Source: Aestuariibacter sp. GS-14 (lineage in GTDB: Bacteria > Pseudomonadota > Gammaproteobacteria > Enterobacterales > Alteromonadaceae). Taken from it: DNA of 64,000 nucleotides. Every line of letters begins with the position of its first letter. The stretch's first letter is position 1. This document shows, piece by piece, positions 1 to 8,709 of the stretch. Position numbers and translations under genes: made by a program. Location of the stretch: NCBI RefSeq assembly GCF_006494365.1, contig NZ_VHIP01000001.1:248001-312000 (forward strand), read 5' to 3'. The notes beneath the pieces are model-generated. The model searched no databases. It saw nothing but the letters and a program-made list of their open reading frames with translations, and had not been told where the DNA came from.

Positions 1-90
1 ACAGATTATTGAGAGTGGAAAAACAGAGACCATCTTCCGATGGCCTCAGCATGAAACAACCAAAAAACTGGTGTTGTCGTATCAGTCTTT

Positions 91-117
91 GATCCCGCAG
101 CATTCGCTGCGGTGATC
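91..117 (-). terminator. Hairpin downstream of oadB
   Basis: A perfect 7-bp stem (CCGCAGC / GCTGCGG) with a 4-nt loop lies at 95-112, flanked by GATC on both sides, about 20 nt past the oadB stop. No T-run follows on the minus strand, so it may be a weak terminator or a 3'-end stabilising hairpin. I see nothing recognisable in bases 1-90. Confidence 0.4.
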
Positions 118-132
118 TGCATTTGAGATAAA

Positions 133-1263
133 TTAACCTACCAGAGCCAACAATACACCTGCGGCAACGGCTGATCCAAGTACCCCTGCAACATTGGGCC
201 CCATGGCATGCATTAACAAAAAGTTGTGTGGGTTTGCTTCCAGACCCACTTTATTAGCCACCCTTGCTGCCATAGGTACAGCAGACACGCCTGCCGCACC
301 AATCAGTGGATTAATAGAAGCGCTACTAAAGCGGTTCATTATCTTGGCCATTATTACACCTGCAGCAGTACCAATTGCAAACGCGATTGCACCTAATCCG
401 AGGATCCCCAGTGTTTCAACGGTAAGGAACTTATCGGCAGACAGTTTTGACCCCACCGCTAAACCAAGGAAAATAGTAACAATGTTAATTAACTCATTCT
501 GAGCCGTTTTGCTTAAGCGGTCTACTACACCACATTCTTTCATCAGGTTACCAAAGCAGAACATGCCCACTAATGGCGTCGCTGAGGGTAAAAATAGAAT
601 GGTTAGCAGTAACACACCTAAAGGAAACAGAATCTTCTCTTTTCTGCTGACATGGCGCAGTTGTGCCATTTCAATTTTCCGCTCTTCCGGCGTAGTCAGA
701 GCTTTCATAATTGGCGGCTGAATGATCGGTACCAGCGCCATATAGGAATAAGCTGCTACAGCAATGGCACCCAGTAAATCAGGAGACAACCGGGAGGCCA
801 GGAAGATCGCCGTAGGCCCGTCTGCGCCACCAATGATGGCAATGGCCGAGGCATCTTTAAGCGTAAAATCAAATCCGGGAATGAAATTAAGTGCAATCGC
901 ACCAAACAAGGTGGCAAAAATGCCAAATTGAGCAGCCGCCCCCAGCAATAACATACGCGGATTGGCTATGAGTGCGCCAAAATCGGTCATTGCCCCAACG
1001 CCCATAAAAATGAGCAACGGGAAAACCCCAGAATGGATACCTACTTCGTAAATGTAATACAACAATCCACCGGGTTCAGTAAATCCAGCCAGGGGAATGT
1101 TAGTAAGAACCGCACCAAAGCCAATTGGGAACAACAGCAAAGGCTCAAAGCCGTGCACAATCGCCAGATACAGTAGTAAAGCACCTACTGCCATCATAAT
1201 CACCTGACCCAGCTCAAAATGCGCCAGGGCGGTGCTATCCCATAAAATTGCTAATTGTTCCAT
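133..1263 (-). CDS. oadB: Oxaloacetate decarboxylase, Na+-pumping, beta subunit
   Basis: This is the integral membrane subunit that decarboxylates carboxybiotin and couples the reaction to Na+ export across the inner membrane. The 376-residue product is of normal family length and almost wholly hydrophobic, with about nine or more membrane segments. Typical OadB/GcdB stretches are visible, including [12 protein letters not shown] near the middle (the conserved Asp region of the Na+ site) and [15 protein letters not shown] near the C-terminus. It is the last gene of an oadG-oadA-oadB operon, starting 4 nt after the oadA stop, so translational coupling is likely. The ATG at 1263 is the natural start. 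Confidence 0.95.
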   Translation of the reverse strand: MEQLAILWDSTALAHFELGQVIMMAVGALLLYLAIVHGFEPLLLFPIGFGAVLTNIPLAGFTEPGGLLYYIYEVGIHSGVFPLLIFMGVGAMTDFGALIANPRMLLLGAAAQFGIFATLFGAIALNFIPGFDFTLKDASAIAIIGGADGPTAIFLASRLSPDLLGAIAVAAYSYMALVPIIQPPIMKALTTPEERKIEMAQLRHVSRKEKILFPLGVLLLTILFLPSATPLVGMFCFGNLMKECGVVDRLSKTAQNELINIVTIFLGLAVGSKLSADKFLTVETLGILGLGAIAFAIGTAAGVIMAKIMNRFSSASINPLIGAAGVSAVPMAARVANKVGLEANPHNFLLMHAMGPNVAGVLGSAVAAGVLLALVG

Positions 1264-1267
1264 GGAA

Positions 1268-3052
1268 TTACCCTAACTCAATCAGCGACTGTCCGCTGGT
1301 TACGCTGTCGCCGTCTTTAACCAGAATCGCAGACACTGTGCCGTCAAACGCACTGCGGATTTCTGTTTCCATTTTCATGGCTTCCAGAATAATCACCACA
1401 TCGCCATTACTGACTTGCTCTCCCGGACTTACCAACACTTTAAATACATTACCTGCCAGCGGCGCTTTTACGGTTTGACCGCCAGTTGATACGGGTGCAG
1501 CAGGTGCCGGTGCCGCAGCAGCCACAGGCGTAATAGCGCCTAACTGGCCAGAAGCAGCCACCTCCACACTGTACACCTTGCCATCTACGCGTACATCGTA
1601 ACTGGCTGGCGCACCGGCTGAAGAAGCTGTTGATGCAACCGGTGTGGGTTTAACATCTGATTGCGCTGTTGGTGCTGGTTCAAACGCATCGGGGTTACCG
1701 CGATTTTCCAGGAACTTAAGACCAATTTGCGGGAACAGTGCGTAGGTCAGTACGTCATCGATTTTGTCTTTAGCCAGTGTAATGGCTTTTTCTTTTGCCA
1801 GCGTGTCCAGTTCAGTTTCAAGCTTAGCCAACTCTGGTTCAATCAAATCCGCCGGACGACAGGTTATTGCCTCGCCACCATCCAGTACGCGTTGTTGCAA
1901 TTGGGCATTTACTGGCGCAGCTGTCGCACCGTATTCACCTTTCAGTACGCCAGCAGTTTCTTTGGTAATACTCTTATAGCGCTCACCGGTAAGCACGTTC
2001 AGTACCGACTGTGTGCCAACAATTTGCGAGGTTGGAGTAACAAGAGGAATAAAGCCCAAATCTTCGCGTACACGTGGAATTTCCAGCAGTACTTCGTCAA
2101 ACTTGTCTTCCGCACCTTGTTCTTTAAGCTGGCTTTCCATATTGGTTAGCATACCACCAGGTACTTGTGCCAGCAGAATACGGGCATCTACTCCTTTCAG
2201 GCTGCCTTCGAATTTTGCATATTTTTTGCGAACTTCACGGAAGTAGGCCGCAATCTCACTTAATTCAGGCAGTGACAGACCCGTATCGCGTTCTGTACCT
2301 TCCAGAATCGATACAATGGTTTCAGTTGCAGAGTGACCATAAGTCATACTCATTGAAGAAATAGCGGTATCCAGAATGTCGATACCAGCATCAATGGCTT
2401 TCTGATAAGTTGCCGTGCTCAGTCCGGTCGTTGCATGGCATTGCATTGCGATGGGTACCTGAACGGTTTTCTTCAGCTCTTTAATCAGCGTTTCGCATTC
2501 ATAAGGCTTTAATAAACCGGCCATGTCTTTAATACAAATGGAGTGCACACCCATGTCTTCGAGCTGCTTGGCCATATCCAGCCACAATTGCAGGTTGTGA
2601 ACCGGGCTCACTGTGTAGGAAATCGTTCCCTGAGCATGTGCTCCGCAGTTCACAGCGGCTTTTACTGCCGTCTCCAGATTGCGCACATCGTTCATTGCAT
2701 CGAAAATACGGAATACGTCTACACCGTTGTCGTGCGCGCGTTCTACAAAGCGTGTTACCACGTCGTCGGCATAATGGCGATAACCCAGCAGGTTTTGACC
2801 GCGCAGCAGCATTTGCTGAGGCGTGTTTGGCATTGCCTTTTTCAGCAAACGGATACGCTCCCACGGATCTTCGCCTAAATAACGAATACAGGAGTCGAAT
2901 GTAGCCCCACCCCAGGATTCGATAGACCAATAGCCCGCCTTGTCGAGTTTTTCAGCTATGGGTAGCATATCCTCTATACGCATTCGGGTAGCAAGCAGGG
3001 ACTGATGTGCATCCCGAAGCACCAGTTCGGTAATGGCCAGTGGCTTTGACAT
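1268..3052 (-). CDS. oadA: Oxaloacetate decarboxylase alpha subunit (biotin carboxyltransferase)
   Basis: This is the soluble subunit that moves the C4 carboxyl group of oxaloacetate onto biotin, giving pyruvate. The 594-residue product begins with a carboxyltransferase TIM barrel ([17 protein letters not shown], then CIKDMAGLL and MQCHATTG with metal-binding His residues). A PYC/OAD conserved domain and an Ala/Pro-rich linker (about residues 455-530) follow. The C-terminal biotinyl domain carries EAMKMET, whose Lys would be biotinylated. Length and domain order match Vibrio and Klebsiella OadA. It lies between oadG (18 nt upstream) and oadB (4 nt downstream). In marine bacteria the complex helps maintain the sodium motive force. 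Confidence 0.97.
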   Translation of the reverse strand: MSKPLAITELVLRDAHQSLLATRMRIEDMLPIAEKLDKAGYWSIESWGGATFDSCIRYLGEDPWERIRLLKKAMPNTPQQMLLRGQNLLGYRHYADDVVTRFVERAHDNGVDVFRIFDAMNDVRNLETAVKAAVNCGAHAQGTISYTVSPVHNLQLWLDMAKQLEDMGVHSICIKDMAGLLKPYECETLIKELKKTVQVPIAMQCHATTGLSTATYQKAIDAGIDILDTAISSMSMTYGHSATETIVSILEGTERDTGLSLPELSEIAAYFREVRKKYAKFEGSLKGVDARILLAQVPGGMLTNMESQLKEQGAEDKFDEVLLEIPRVREDLGFIPLVTPTSQIVGTQSVLNVLTGERYKSITKETAGVLKGEYGATAAPVNAQLQQRVLDGGEAITCRPADLIEPELAKLETELDTLAKEKAITLAKDKIDDVLTYALFPQIGLKFLENRGNPDAFEPAPTAQSDVKPTPVASTASSAGAPASYDVRVDGKVYSVEVAASGQLGAITPVAAAAPAPAAPVSTGGQTVKAPLAGNVFKVLVSPGEQVSNGDVVIILEAMKMETEIRSAFDGTVSAILVKDGDSVTSGQSLIELG

Positions 3053-3070
3053 GTGAGCTCCTAAAGTGTG

Positions 3071-3337
3071 TTAACGGTTAGCTTGGCGGTGTGCATGCAC
3101 GGCGGCAGTAATAGCGGCAACGATATTTTTATCTTCATTTACCTGTGCTGGTCGTGCAGTCTTGGACGGTGTTCTGGTTAGCGTTTTAGGCTCCTGACCC
3201 GGAAAACGTTCACAGAACACTTTCAGTAAATTTACCGCCACGATCAATAGAGTAAGAAATACGAATACAAAGCCCATCCCTACCATGAGTAACGTTGCGG
3301 CTTCGAACAATAATTCGTTTATAGATTGTGCGGACAT
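3071..3337 (-). CDS. oadG: Oxaloacetate decarboxylase gamma subunit
   Basis: A small one-helix protein that holds the alpha and beta subunits together at the membrane. I chose the ATG at 3337 (88 residues, MSAQSINELLFEAATLL...), because this is the usual family length, the hydrophobic helix then begins near residue 12, and GGGAAAA lies just upstream. The longer reading frame to 3430 adds 31 residues unlike the family. The sequence has one membrane segment (LLMVGMGFVFVFLTLLIVAV) and a basic, variable C-terminus. It is the first gene of the oad operon. Confidence 0.85.
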   Translation of the reverse strand: MSAQSINELLFEAATLLMVGMGFVFVFLTLLIVAVNLLKVFCERFPGQEPKTLTRTPSKTARPAQVNEDKNIVAAITAAVHAHRQANR

Positions 3338-3465
3338 AAATTTTCCCGGCCAAATTTTGGAACAGAATAAGTACCACGACGGTACGTAAAACACAATACA
3401 AACACCTGTTTGAAATGCATAAAAAACCAATTAAATTGCGTTAACTGAAATATTTATTCGCTTTT

Positions 3466-3482
3466 ATGAATAACATATTCAT
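3466..3482. promoter_or_regulatory. Palindrome in the 265-bp gap upstream of oadG
   Basis: The AT-rich gap 3338-3602 contains a perfect 7-bp inverted repeat, ATGAATA-ACA-TATTCAT, about 130 bp upstream of the oadG start. It may be an operator for the oad operon or the 3'-end hairpin of the XRE regulator mRNA. It resembles an ArgR half-site pair, but the spacing is 5 rather than 4. I could not identify a convincing oad promoter by eye. Nothing else is recognised in the gap. Confidence 0.3.
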
Positions 3483-3602
3483 CAGGTGATACCTCTTATA
3501 GATTTCATGAATACCAAAACCATGTTAGCAAGTAGCACCCAAAACCTCACCTTAAACATAAATAGAATTTATTTAGCACATAGATTTACGTGATAATTCT
3601 AT

Positions 3603-3827
3603 TTATACCGACGATTCATCCCACTCAAAAACGTCGTTAATACTTACCTTAAATTCCCTTGCAATCCGAAATGCGGTTTCCAAAGAGGGAGAATAACGCC
3701 TCTGCTCAATAGCAGCGACAGTTTGACGTGTTACACCTACGGCTTCCCCCAACTGTGACTGTGTCATTTCACCATTGCGTTCTCTGAGCGTCTTTATACA
3801 ATTTGATATCGGAAGTAGCTTAGCCAT
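3603..3827 (-). CDS. Small XRE-family HTH regulator
   Basis: A 74-residue single-domain DNA-binding protein. The helix-turn-helix is clear: LRERNGEMTQSQLGEAVGV then TRQTVAAIEQRRYSPSLE, followed by AFRIAREFKVSINDVFEW, typical of the short YvaO/Xre-like regulators found beside small membrane proteins. The ATG at 3827 was chosen because it gives the canonical compact length and overlaps the stop of the upstream membrane gene (TGATG), indicating translational coupling. The longer frame adds 52 residues that read as antisense-like. It probably represses its own operon through the two 18-bp dyads at 4264-4327 (inference). The specific signal is unknown. Confidence 0.85.
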   Translation of the reverse strand: MAKLLPISNCIKTLRERNGEMTQSQLGEAVGVTRQTVAAIEQRRYSPSLETAFRIAREFKVSINDVFEWDESSV

Positions 3828-4252
3828 CAGAACAACGCACTCCGATGCAACACAATGCGATAAACATAGTCCACGATAGCTGAAAGCGCCGTACTTCCGA
3901 GCACCATATAAAACAACAGATCGCCATCGTTCCAGTGCAAATAGTTCAATAAGGCTGACACAACACCAATGCCAATCACCCAACCCGACGTATAGCCAGA
4001 GCGACGCTCTATGGCTATCTCACGCTCATCGGCTGGTGTGGCTGCTTGTTTGGGTGAACGAATGCTAATGACAATTTGCCCAACAACCACTATTACGACC
4101 AGCATCAACGTATAGGATGAAATCATCGATAAGTTGGGTGACACAAGTTCCCCGGCAGCAACAGAGGCTTCGTACACGGACCAGCTACACATACCCGTTG
4201 TAACAATTAGCGCCAAGGCCATGATCCAGGCTGACTTTTCCTGAAATGACAT
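3827..4252 (-). CDS. Small membrane protein of the XRE pair (DUF2178-like)
   Basis: A 141-residue inner-membrane protein with about four hydrophobic segments (AWIMALALIVTTGMCSW, SYTLMLVVIVVVGQIVI, GWVIGIGVVSALLNYL, LLFYMVLGSTALSAIVDYVY) and a charged cytoplasmic loop, PADEREIAIERRSG. The DERE-I-x-RS motif is typical of the DUF2178/DUF3796-like proteins often encoded with a small XRE regulator; I assign the family by resemblance only. The start at 4252 has GGAG 8 nt upstream and lies about 28 nt after the predicted transcription start. Upstream ATGs (4315, 4288, 4282) precede or overlap the promoter and are rejected. Function unknown. Confidence 0.75.
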   Translation of the reverse strand: MSFQEKSAWIMALALIVTTGMCSWSVYEASVAAGELVSPNLSMISSYTLMLVVIVVVGQIVISIRSPKQAATPADEREIAIERRSGYTSGWVIGIGVVSALLNYLHWNDGDLLFYMVLGSTALSAIVDYVYRIVLHRSALF

Positions 4253-4263
4253 AATGTTCTCCA

Positions 4264-4327
4264 TGTTAAATATTTTTGACATGGCCATTATTCGCTCACC
4301 ATTAGTCAATGTCAAAAATTTTTAACA
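4264..4327 (-). promoter_or_regulatory. Sigma-70 promoter flanked by two 18-bp dyad operators
   Basis: On the minus strand TTGACA (4310-4315), a 17-nt spacer and AATAAT (4287-4292) form a near-consensus promoter for the membrane-protein/XRE operon. Two related dyads frame it: TGTTAAATATTTTTGACA at 4264-4281, covering the expected start point near 4280, and TGTCAAAAATTTTTAACA at 4310-4327, covering the -35 box. Their centres are 46 bp apart. This layout is what an autorepressor would use; binding by the XRE protein is inference. Confidence 0.75.
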
Positions 4328-4510
4328 TGCCAAACTGTTAGCAAATATGTCGAACCGCATTCACGATAGAAAAATTGCCCGGGGAATGTCGTGATCCAGG
4401 TCATAAAGATAGATGAAACGCAACCGCTATGTGGGTGATAATACACGGTGCGATGAATGACACGTTATGAATAGCGAAGCTGGTATTGAATTGCTATAAG
4501 AGCCAGAAAC

Positions 4511-4541
4511 AAAAAAGCCCGTTCGCTTTGAACGGGCTTTT
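4511..4541 (-). terminator. Rho-independent terminator of the tRNA operon
   Basis: On the minus strand a stem AGCCCGTTC / GAACGGGCT with a short AAAGC-type loop is followed directly by TTTTTTG. It begins about 7 nt after the 3' end of the second tRNA-Arg gene and ends the tRNA-Ser-Arg-Arg transcript. Confidence 0.9.
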
Positions 4542-4547
4542 GGAATG

Positions 4548-4624
4548 TGGCGCGTGTGGAAGGATTCGAACCTCCGACCGCCTGGTTCGTAGCCAGGTAC
4601 TCTATCCAGCTGAGCTACACACGC
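4548..4624 (-). tRNA. tRNA-Arg(ACG), distal copy
   Basis: The 77-nt cloverleaf has the CCA end encoded. The acceptor stem is GCGTGTG / CACACGC, the anticodon loop is CTACGAA (anticodon ACG) in a CCTGG/CCAGG stem, and the T-loop is TTCGAAT. It differs from the neighbouring copy at acceptor pair 6 (U-A here, C-G there), a compensated change. Confidence 0.97.
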
Positions 4625-4643
4625 GTTGTGCTAATTTAGTGAG

Positions 4644-4720
4644 TGGCGCGTGCGGAAGGATTCGAACCTCCGACCGCCTGGTTCGTAGCCAGGTACTCTA
4701 TCCAGCTGAGCTACGCACGC
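4644..4720 (-). tRNA. tRNA-Arg(ACG), proximal copy
   Basis: The 77-nt gene includes CCA. The acceptor stem is GCGTGCG / CGCACGC and the anticodon ACG is in the loop CTACGAA. It is identical to the distal copy apart from the paired acceptor change. A 19-nt spacer separates the two. The first anticodon A is expected to be deaminated to inosine, as in E. coli argVYZQ. Confidence 0.97.
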
Positions 4721-4740
4721 GCTGATACACTAAATTAAGA

Positions 4741-4831
4741 TGGCGGAGAGGGAGGGATTCGAACCCTCGATACCAGTAATAGGTATGGTTCCTTAGCAGG
4801 GAACTGGTTTCAGCCACTCACCCACCTCTCC
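4741..4831 (-). tRNA. tRNA-Ser(GCT)
   Basis: A 91-nt class II tRNA with a long variable arm (ACCATACCTATTACTGGTA region). The acceptor stem is GGAGAGG / CCTCTCC, the anticodon loop CTGCTAA gives anticodon GCT, and CCA is encoded. It is the first gene of the tRNA operon, corresponding to E. coli serV beside argVYZQ downstream of csrA. Confidence 0.97.
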
Positions 4832-4846
4832 GTCATGTGGGGCTGC

Positions 4847-4874
4847 ATTCTAAAGACTAACGGATAGAAGTCAA
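4847..4874 (-). promoter_or_regulatory. Promoter of the tRNA-Ser-Arg-Arg operon
   Basis: On the minus strand TTGACT (4869-4874), a 16-nt spacer and TAGAAT (4847-4852) form a strong sigma-70 promoter, followed by a GC-rich discriminator (GCAGCCCC) typical of stringently controlled stable RNA promoters. The expected start, near 4840, is about 9 nt before the tRNA-Ser 5' end. The rest of the gap to csrA (4875-5035) holds nothing I recognise. Confidence 0.8.
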
Positions 4875-5035
4875 TGCTTTTTTAAGGAAAAACAAACCGT
4901 CTGCCGGGATTTTGTGCAATCCGGATTTTTTGCTTAAAAAGCCAGCAAACCAAATGGTAGTTCTGATTAATTATAGTGCAGTTTGCATGAAATACCCCAT
5001 CACGTAATGCAAACGACCAATTATTGCCCGGACAC

Positions 5036-5063
5036 AAAAAAGGCCGGGAAATACCGACCTTTG
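5036..5063 (-). terminator. Rho-independent terminator of csrA
   Basis: On the minus strand AAAGGTCGG / CCGGCCTTT (one G-T pair) closes a short loop and runs into TTTTTTG. It begins 6 nt after the csrA stop. Confidence 0.88.
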
Positions 5064-5068
5064 TTTGA

Positions 5069-5260
5069 TTACTCAGCGTCTGAAGGATGCGATCCTTTTT
5101 CAGCCTGAATTCTCATATAAATTTCTTCGCGATGAACCGATACTTCTTTCGGTGCATTAACACCAATGCGCACCTGATTTCCCTTAACACCTAAAACGGT
5201 TACTGTGACATCGTCACCAACCATTAGTGTTTCACCCACACGACGAGTTAAAATAAGCAT
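5069..5260 (-). CDS. csrA: Carbon storage regulator CsrA (RsmA)
   Basis: A 63-residue homodimeric RNA-binding protein that represses or stabilises mRNAs by binding GGA motifs near ribosome binding sites. It acts on carbon flow, biofilm and motility genes and is titrated by Csr/Rsm sRNAs. The full family signature is present: [18 protein letters not shown] at the N-terminus, [19 protein letters not shown] in the core (Arg of the VHREE motif contacts RNA), and a short variable tail. AGGAGC precedes the ATG. Its place between alaS and tRNA-Ser/Arg is conserved with E. coli. It probably affects the flagellar genes of this window post-transcriptionally (known for the family, not shown here). Confidence 0.97.
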   Translation of the reverse strand: MLILTRRVGETLMVGDDVTVTVLGVKGNQVRIGVNAPKEVSVHREEIYMRIQAEKGSHPSDAE

Positions 5261-5341
5261 TCTTTTGCTCCTGTTCCTTTAATACGGCGCCATCCTGGCC
5301 AATCTGACGTCTCCGTCCGTTCAGACGCGGTGATGGACGCT

Positions 5342-5368
5342 GAAACCCTGGTGTCACGACAGGGTTTC
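5342..5368 (-). terminator. Hairpin between alaS and csrA
   Basis: A perfect 9-bp stem (GAAACCCTG / CAGGGTTTC) with a 9-nt loop lies 16 nt after the alaS stop. There is no T-run, so it may only partly separate alaS from csrA transcription. The csrA promoter must lie in 5261-5341, but I cannot place it with confidence. Confidence 0.45.
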
Positions 5369-5384
5369 TCCATCGATACTTGCA

Positions 5385-7982
5385 TTATAGCTTATCTTTC
5401 AGCCATGCGTTAACCGACTGCAATGCTTCTGTTAATTTTTCTGGCTGACTACCACCAGCCTGGGCCATATCCGGGCGACCGCCGCCTTTACCACCAACCT
5501 GCTCAGCAATAAAGTTTATTAGTTCGCCAGCTTTTACCTTCCCAACTAAGCCCTTAGTTACACCCGCAATCAGGCTAACTTTGCTGTCTTCTGGCACGCC
5601 CAGAACAATGACGCCTTCACCAATGCGATTTTTCAGGTCATCCACCATGCCGCGCAGCGACTTGGCTTCAACACCCTCCAGCTCGGCTATAAGCACTTTA
5701 ACGCCGTTGATCTCAACAACATTAGACAACACATCTGCACCTTGTTGGCTGGCCACTTTCTGCTTAAGGGCAGTCAGTGCTTTTTCCAGTTCTTTTTGCT
5801 GAGCCTGGCTTTGTGCTACTTTGTCAGCCACGCTAAGCGTATCGGTTTTCAGCAAACTGGCAGCTTGTTGCAGTACAGCCTGTTGCTGCTGAACATAAGC
5901 CAGTGCGCCCATACCTGACACCGCTTCGATACGACGCACACCAGAAGCAATACCGCCTTCTGAGATAATCTTAAACAAACCGATGTCTCCGGTTTGTTTG
6001 ACATGCGTTCCGCCACACAGTTCCGTAGAGAATGGTCCCATCGACACTACGCGTACTTTTTCATCGTACTTTTCACCAAATAATGCCATGGCACCTGACG
6101 CTTTCGCTTCATCCAAATCCATTAACTGGGTAGTAAGCGCATGGTTCGCCTGAATTTCACCATTCACGCGTTGTTCAATTTCCACTAGCTGTTCGGCGGT
6201 AACCCCCTCAAAATGAGAAAAGTCAAAACGCAAACGATCGGCATTTACCAATGAGCCCTTCTGGGTAACATGCTCACCCAGAATCTCGCGAAGCGCTGCA
6301 TGCAACAAGTGAGTAGCACTGTGGTTTTTACGAATCGCTGTCCGCTTGGTGTCATCAATGCTGGCAACGGCTTTGTCGCCTTTACGGATAACGCCTTTTA
6401 CTGTGCCTTTATGCGCAAACGCATTACCCAGCTTTTGTGTATCTGTAACCAGGAATTCTCCGTTGGCCACTTTTAACACACCGGTATCACCCACCTGGCC
6501 GCCAGATTCTGCGTAAAATGGTGTGGTATCGAGCACCACTACGCCTTCCTGACCGTCAGTGAGTTCTTCACAGAATGCGTCACCCGAAATGAGTTCAACA
6601 ACATTGGAATCCTGCTCACCCATATCGTATCCAGTGAACGCGGTTTCCTGCTCCACTTTCAACAGGTTGTTGTAGTCGGCACCAAACTGACTGGCTTCCT
6701 GGGCACGCTTACGCTGTGCCTGCATTGCTGCTTTAAAGCCTTCTTCGTCAATGGTGTAATTGTGTTCACGGGCAACGTCGTTGGTTAAATCAGTTGGGAA
6801 GCCGTAAGTGTCATACAGCTTAAATACCAGTTCACCTGGGATCACTGTGCCTTCCAACGCTTCCAGTGCTTCGTTCAGAATGTTCATACCACGTGACAGC
6901 GTTTTACTAAATTGTTCTTCTTCTACACGCAGTACTTTTTCAATAACCGGTTTCTGATCTTTCAGTTCAGGGTAAGCTTCGCCCATTTCTTTGGTTAACG
7001 CTGCCACCAGCTTATAGAAAAAGATATCACTGGCACCCATTTGGTATCCGTGGCGCACTGCACGACGAATAATACGGCGCAGCACATAACCCCGCCCTTC
7101 ATTGCTCGGCATAACGCCATCGCACACCAGGAATGCACAGGAGCGGATGTGGTCTGCAATTACGCGCAGTGATTTATTCGACAAATCTTCAGTGCCAACA
7201 ATAGAGGCAGCCGCTTTGATTAGGTTGTCGAAGAGGTCAATCTCGTAGTTGCTGTGAACGTGCTGCATAATGGCAGAAATACGTTCAAGCCCCATGCCAG
7301 TATCAATAGAAGGCTTGGGCAATGGTTCCATTGAGCCGTCGGCCTGACGGTTGAACTGCATGAAAACCAGATTCCAGATTTCAATGAAACGGTCACCATC
7401 TTCTTCAGGTGATCCTGGAGGGCCACCCCAGATGTGCTCACCGTGATCGTAAAATATTTCAGAACATGGGCCACAGGGACCGGTATCGCCCATTGACCAG
7501 AAGTTGTCGGTCGTACCAATACGAATGATCTTTTCTTTAGGAACGCCGATTTGCTTTTCCCAAATATCAAATGCTTCGTCGTCTTCGGCATACACGGTTA
7601 CCAGCAGTTTTTCTTTTGGTAACTTTAATTCGTCGGTTAAGAACGACCATGCAAACTGAATGGCTTCCTGTTTGAAGTAGTCACCAAAGCTGAAGTTGCC
7701 CAGCATTTCAAAGAAAGTATGGTGACGGGCTGTATAGCCTACGTTTTCCAGATCGTTGTGCTTACCGCCAGCACGCACGCAACGCTGAGATGATACCGCG
7801 CGGGTATAGCTGCGCTTTTCGGTACCCAGAAAAACGTCTTTGAACTGGTTCATACCGGCATTCGTGAACAACAAAGTAGGATCATCTGCCGGGACCAAAG
7901 AAGAACTGGCAACAGCCTGATGGCCATTACGACTAAAATACTCGATGAATTTGCGGCGAATATCAGCAGTTGATAGTGTCAT
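5385..7982 (-). CDS. alaS: Alanyl-tRNA synthetase
   Basis: This enzyme charges tRNA-Ala and hydrolyses mischarged Ser- and Gly-tRNA-Ala. The 865-residue protein has the standard layout. A class II aminoacylation domain comes first ([40 protein letters not shown], then the GMGLERI region). A tRNA-recognition helical domain is followed by the editing domain with the zinc-binding motif [12 protein letters not shown] and CGGTH. The C-terminal coiled-coil/DHHA1 domain ends in [15 protein letters not shown]. The length is normal. It starts at the ATG at 7982 in the canonical sequence for IRRKFIEYF. The 204-bp gap to recX (7983-8186) shows no gene or clear signal. The synteny recX-alaS-csrA matches E. 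coli. Confidence 0.98.
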   Translation of the reverse strand: MTLSTADIRRKFIEYFSRNGHQAVASSSLVPADDPTLLFTNAGMNQFKDVFLGTEKRSYTRAVSSQRCVRAGGKHNDLENVGYTARHHTFFEMLGNFSFGDYFKQEAIQFAWSFLTDELKLPKEKLLVTVYAEDDEAFDIWEKQIGVPKEKIIRIGTTDNFWSMGDTGPCGPCSEIFYDHGEHIWGGPPGSPEEDGDRFIEIWNLVFMQFNRQADGSMEPLPKPSIDTGMGLERISAIMQHVHSNYEIDLFDNLIKAAASIVGTEDLSNKSLRVIADHIRSCAFLVCDGVMPSNEGRGYVLRRIIRRAVRHGYQMGASDIFFYKLVAALTKEMGEAYPELKDQKPVIEKVLRVEEEQFSKTLSRGMNILNEALEALEGTVIPGELVFKLYDTYGFPTDLTNDVAREHNYTIDEEGFKAAMQAQRKRAQEASQFGADYNNLLKVEQETAFTGYDMGEQDSNVVELISGDAFCEELTDGQEGVVVLDTTPFYAESGGQVGDTGVLKVANGEFLVTDTQKLGNAFAHKGTVKGVIRKGDKAVASIDDTKRTAIRKNHSATHLLHAALREILGEHVTQKGSLVNADRLRFDFSHFEGVTAEQLVEIEQRVNGEIQANHALTTQLMDLDEAKASGAMALFGEKYDEKVRVVSMGPFSTELCGGTHVKQTGDIGLFKIISEGGIASGVRRIEAVSGMGALAYVQQQQAVLQQAASLLKTDTLSVADKVAQSQAQQKELEKALTALKQKVASQQGADVLSNVVEINGVKVLIAELEGVEAKSLRGMVDDLKNRIGEGVIVLGVPEDSKVSLIAGVTKGLVGKVKAGELINFIAEQVGGKGGGRPDMAQAGGSQPEKLTEALQSVNAWLKDKL

Positions 7983-8186
7983 TGATAACCTAAAATCCTT
8001 TGTTGTTTATAAAGCCTGTATGCAGCGAAGTGGCACAGAAAACTCAGTCTGGCGAATCGAATACCGCATGTTCTTGAGGGTCGCAACAATACCACGGATG
8101 ATGGCGCTTTGTTAAGCAATGGCGAGGTTACAGCATAGAAATAATTACTATCAGGCTAATTGATTGAGTCGATTACACCTGTGTGA

Positions 8187-8642
8187 TTATTCCTCAGTTA
8201 CCGACATAGCATAGTCAATCTGATCCTGATAAAAGCCGCGGTACTGTAAAAAGCGCATTTGCTTGTAGCGTTGCTCCCGATTTGTCACCAAACTAATACC
8301 AAATTTTTTCGCCCGCACCTGTAGTGCCAGTTCAAACCAGTCGAGGTTATTTTCGCGAATGGCCTGCTCGAACAAGGATTCACTAATTTGCCACTGCTGG
8401 CAGTCTGTTTTCACCCTGCCCGGCCCATGGCCTTTAGCAAAGCCCGCGCGCACTTTCATTTCGGCAAAGCGAGCATCACTTTGAATGCCCGCCTCGCGAA
8501 ATTCATTCAAAACTGGCAGAAACGTATCTGATTGAAAGCCTTTTTGCTGTAATTTACGTACAACTTCAGCAAACGCATGTTCTCGTCGTGACAACATGCG
8601 GGTAATCGAATCCATAATGATTTTGCGGTCGCTATCTGACAT
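8187..8642 (-). CDS. recX: RecA regulatory protein RecX
   Basis: A 151-residue all-helical protein that binds RecA filaments and limits their growth and ATPase activity. The three-helix repeat pattern of the family is visible: RMLSRREHAFAEVVRKLQQKGF near the N-terminus, FREAGIQSDARFAEMKVRAGFAKGHGP in the middle, and KQMRFLQYRGFYQDQIDYAM at the C-terminus. The length matches E. coli RecX (166) closely. The usual partner recA is not upstream: instead a divergent plus-strand gene starts 67 nt away, so recX must have its own promoter in that short gap or depend on a distant one. The upstream ribosome binding site is weak. Confidence 0.9.
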   Translation of the reverse strand: MSDSDRKIIMDSITRMLSRREHAFAEVVRKLQQKGFQSDTFLPVLNEFREAGIQSDARFAEMKVRAGFAKGHGPGRVKTDCQQWQISESLFEQAIRENNLDWFELALQVRAKKFGISLVTNREQRYKQMRFLQYRGFYQDQIDYAMSVTEE

Positions 8643-8709
8643 GGTTACATTTAATGGTTACGTTTAATGGTTATATTTATTTTTTTGGTCAACGGGGCAT
8701 ACTAACGAA

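Noticed and set aside
3466-3482. ArgR box
   Set aside because: The halves TGAAT and ATTCA are spaced by 5 rather than 4, only one copy is present, and no arginine gene is nearby.
4486-4725. 79-residue plus-strand ORF with an internal repeat
   Set aside because: It lies on the antisense strand of the two tRNA-Arg genes. The repeated peptide only reflects the tRNA duplication.
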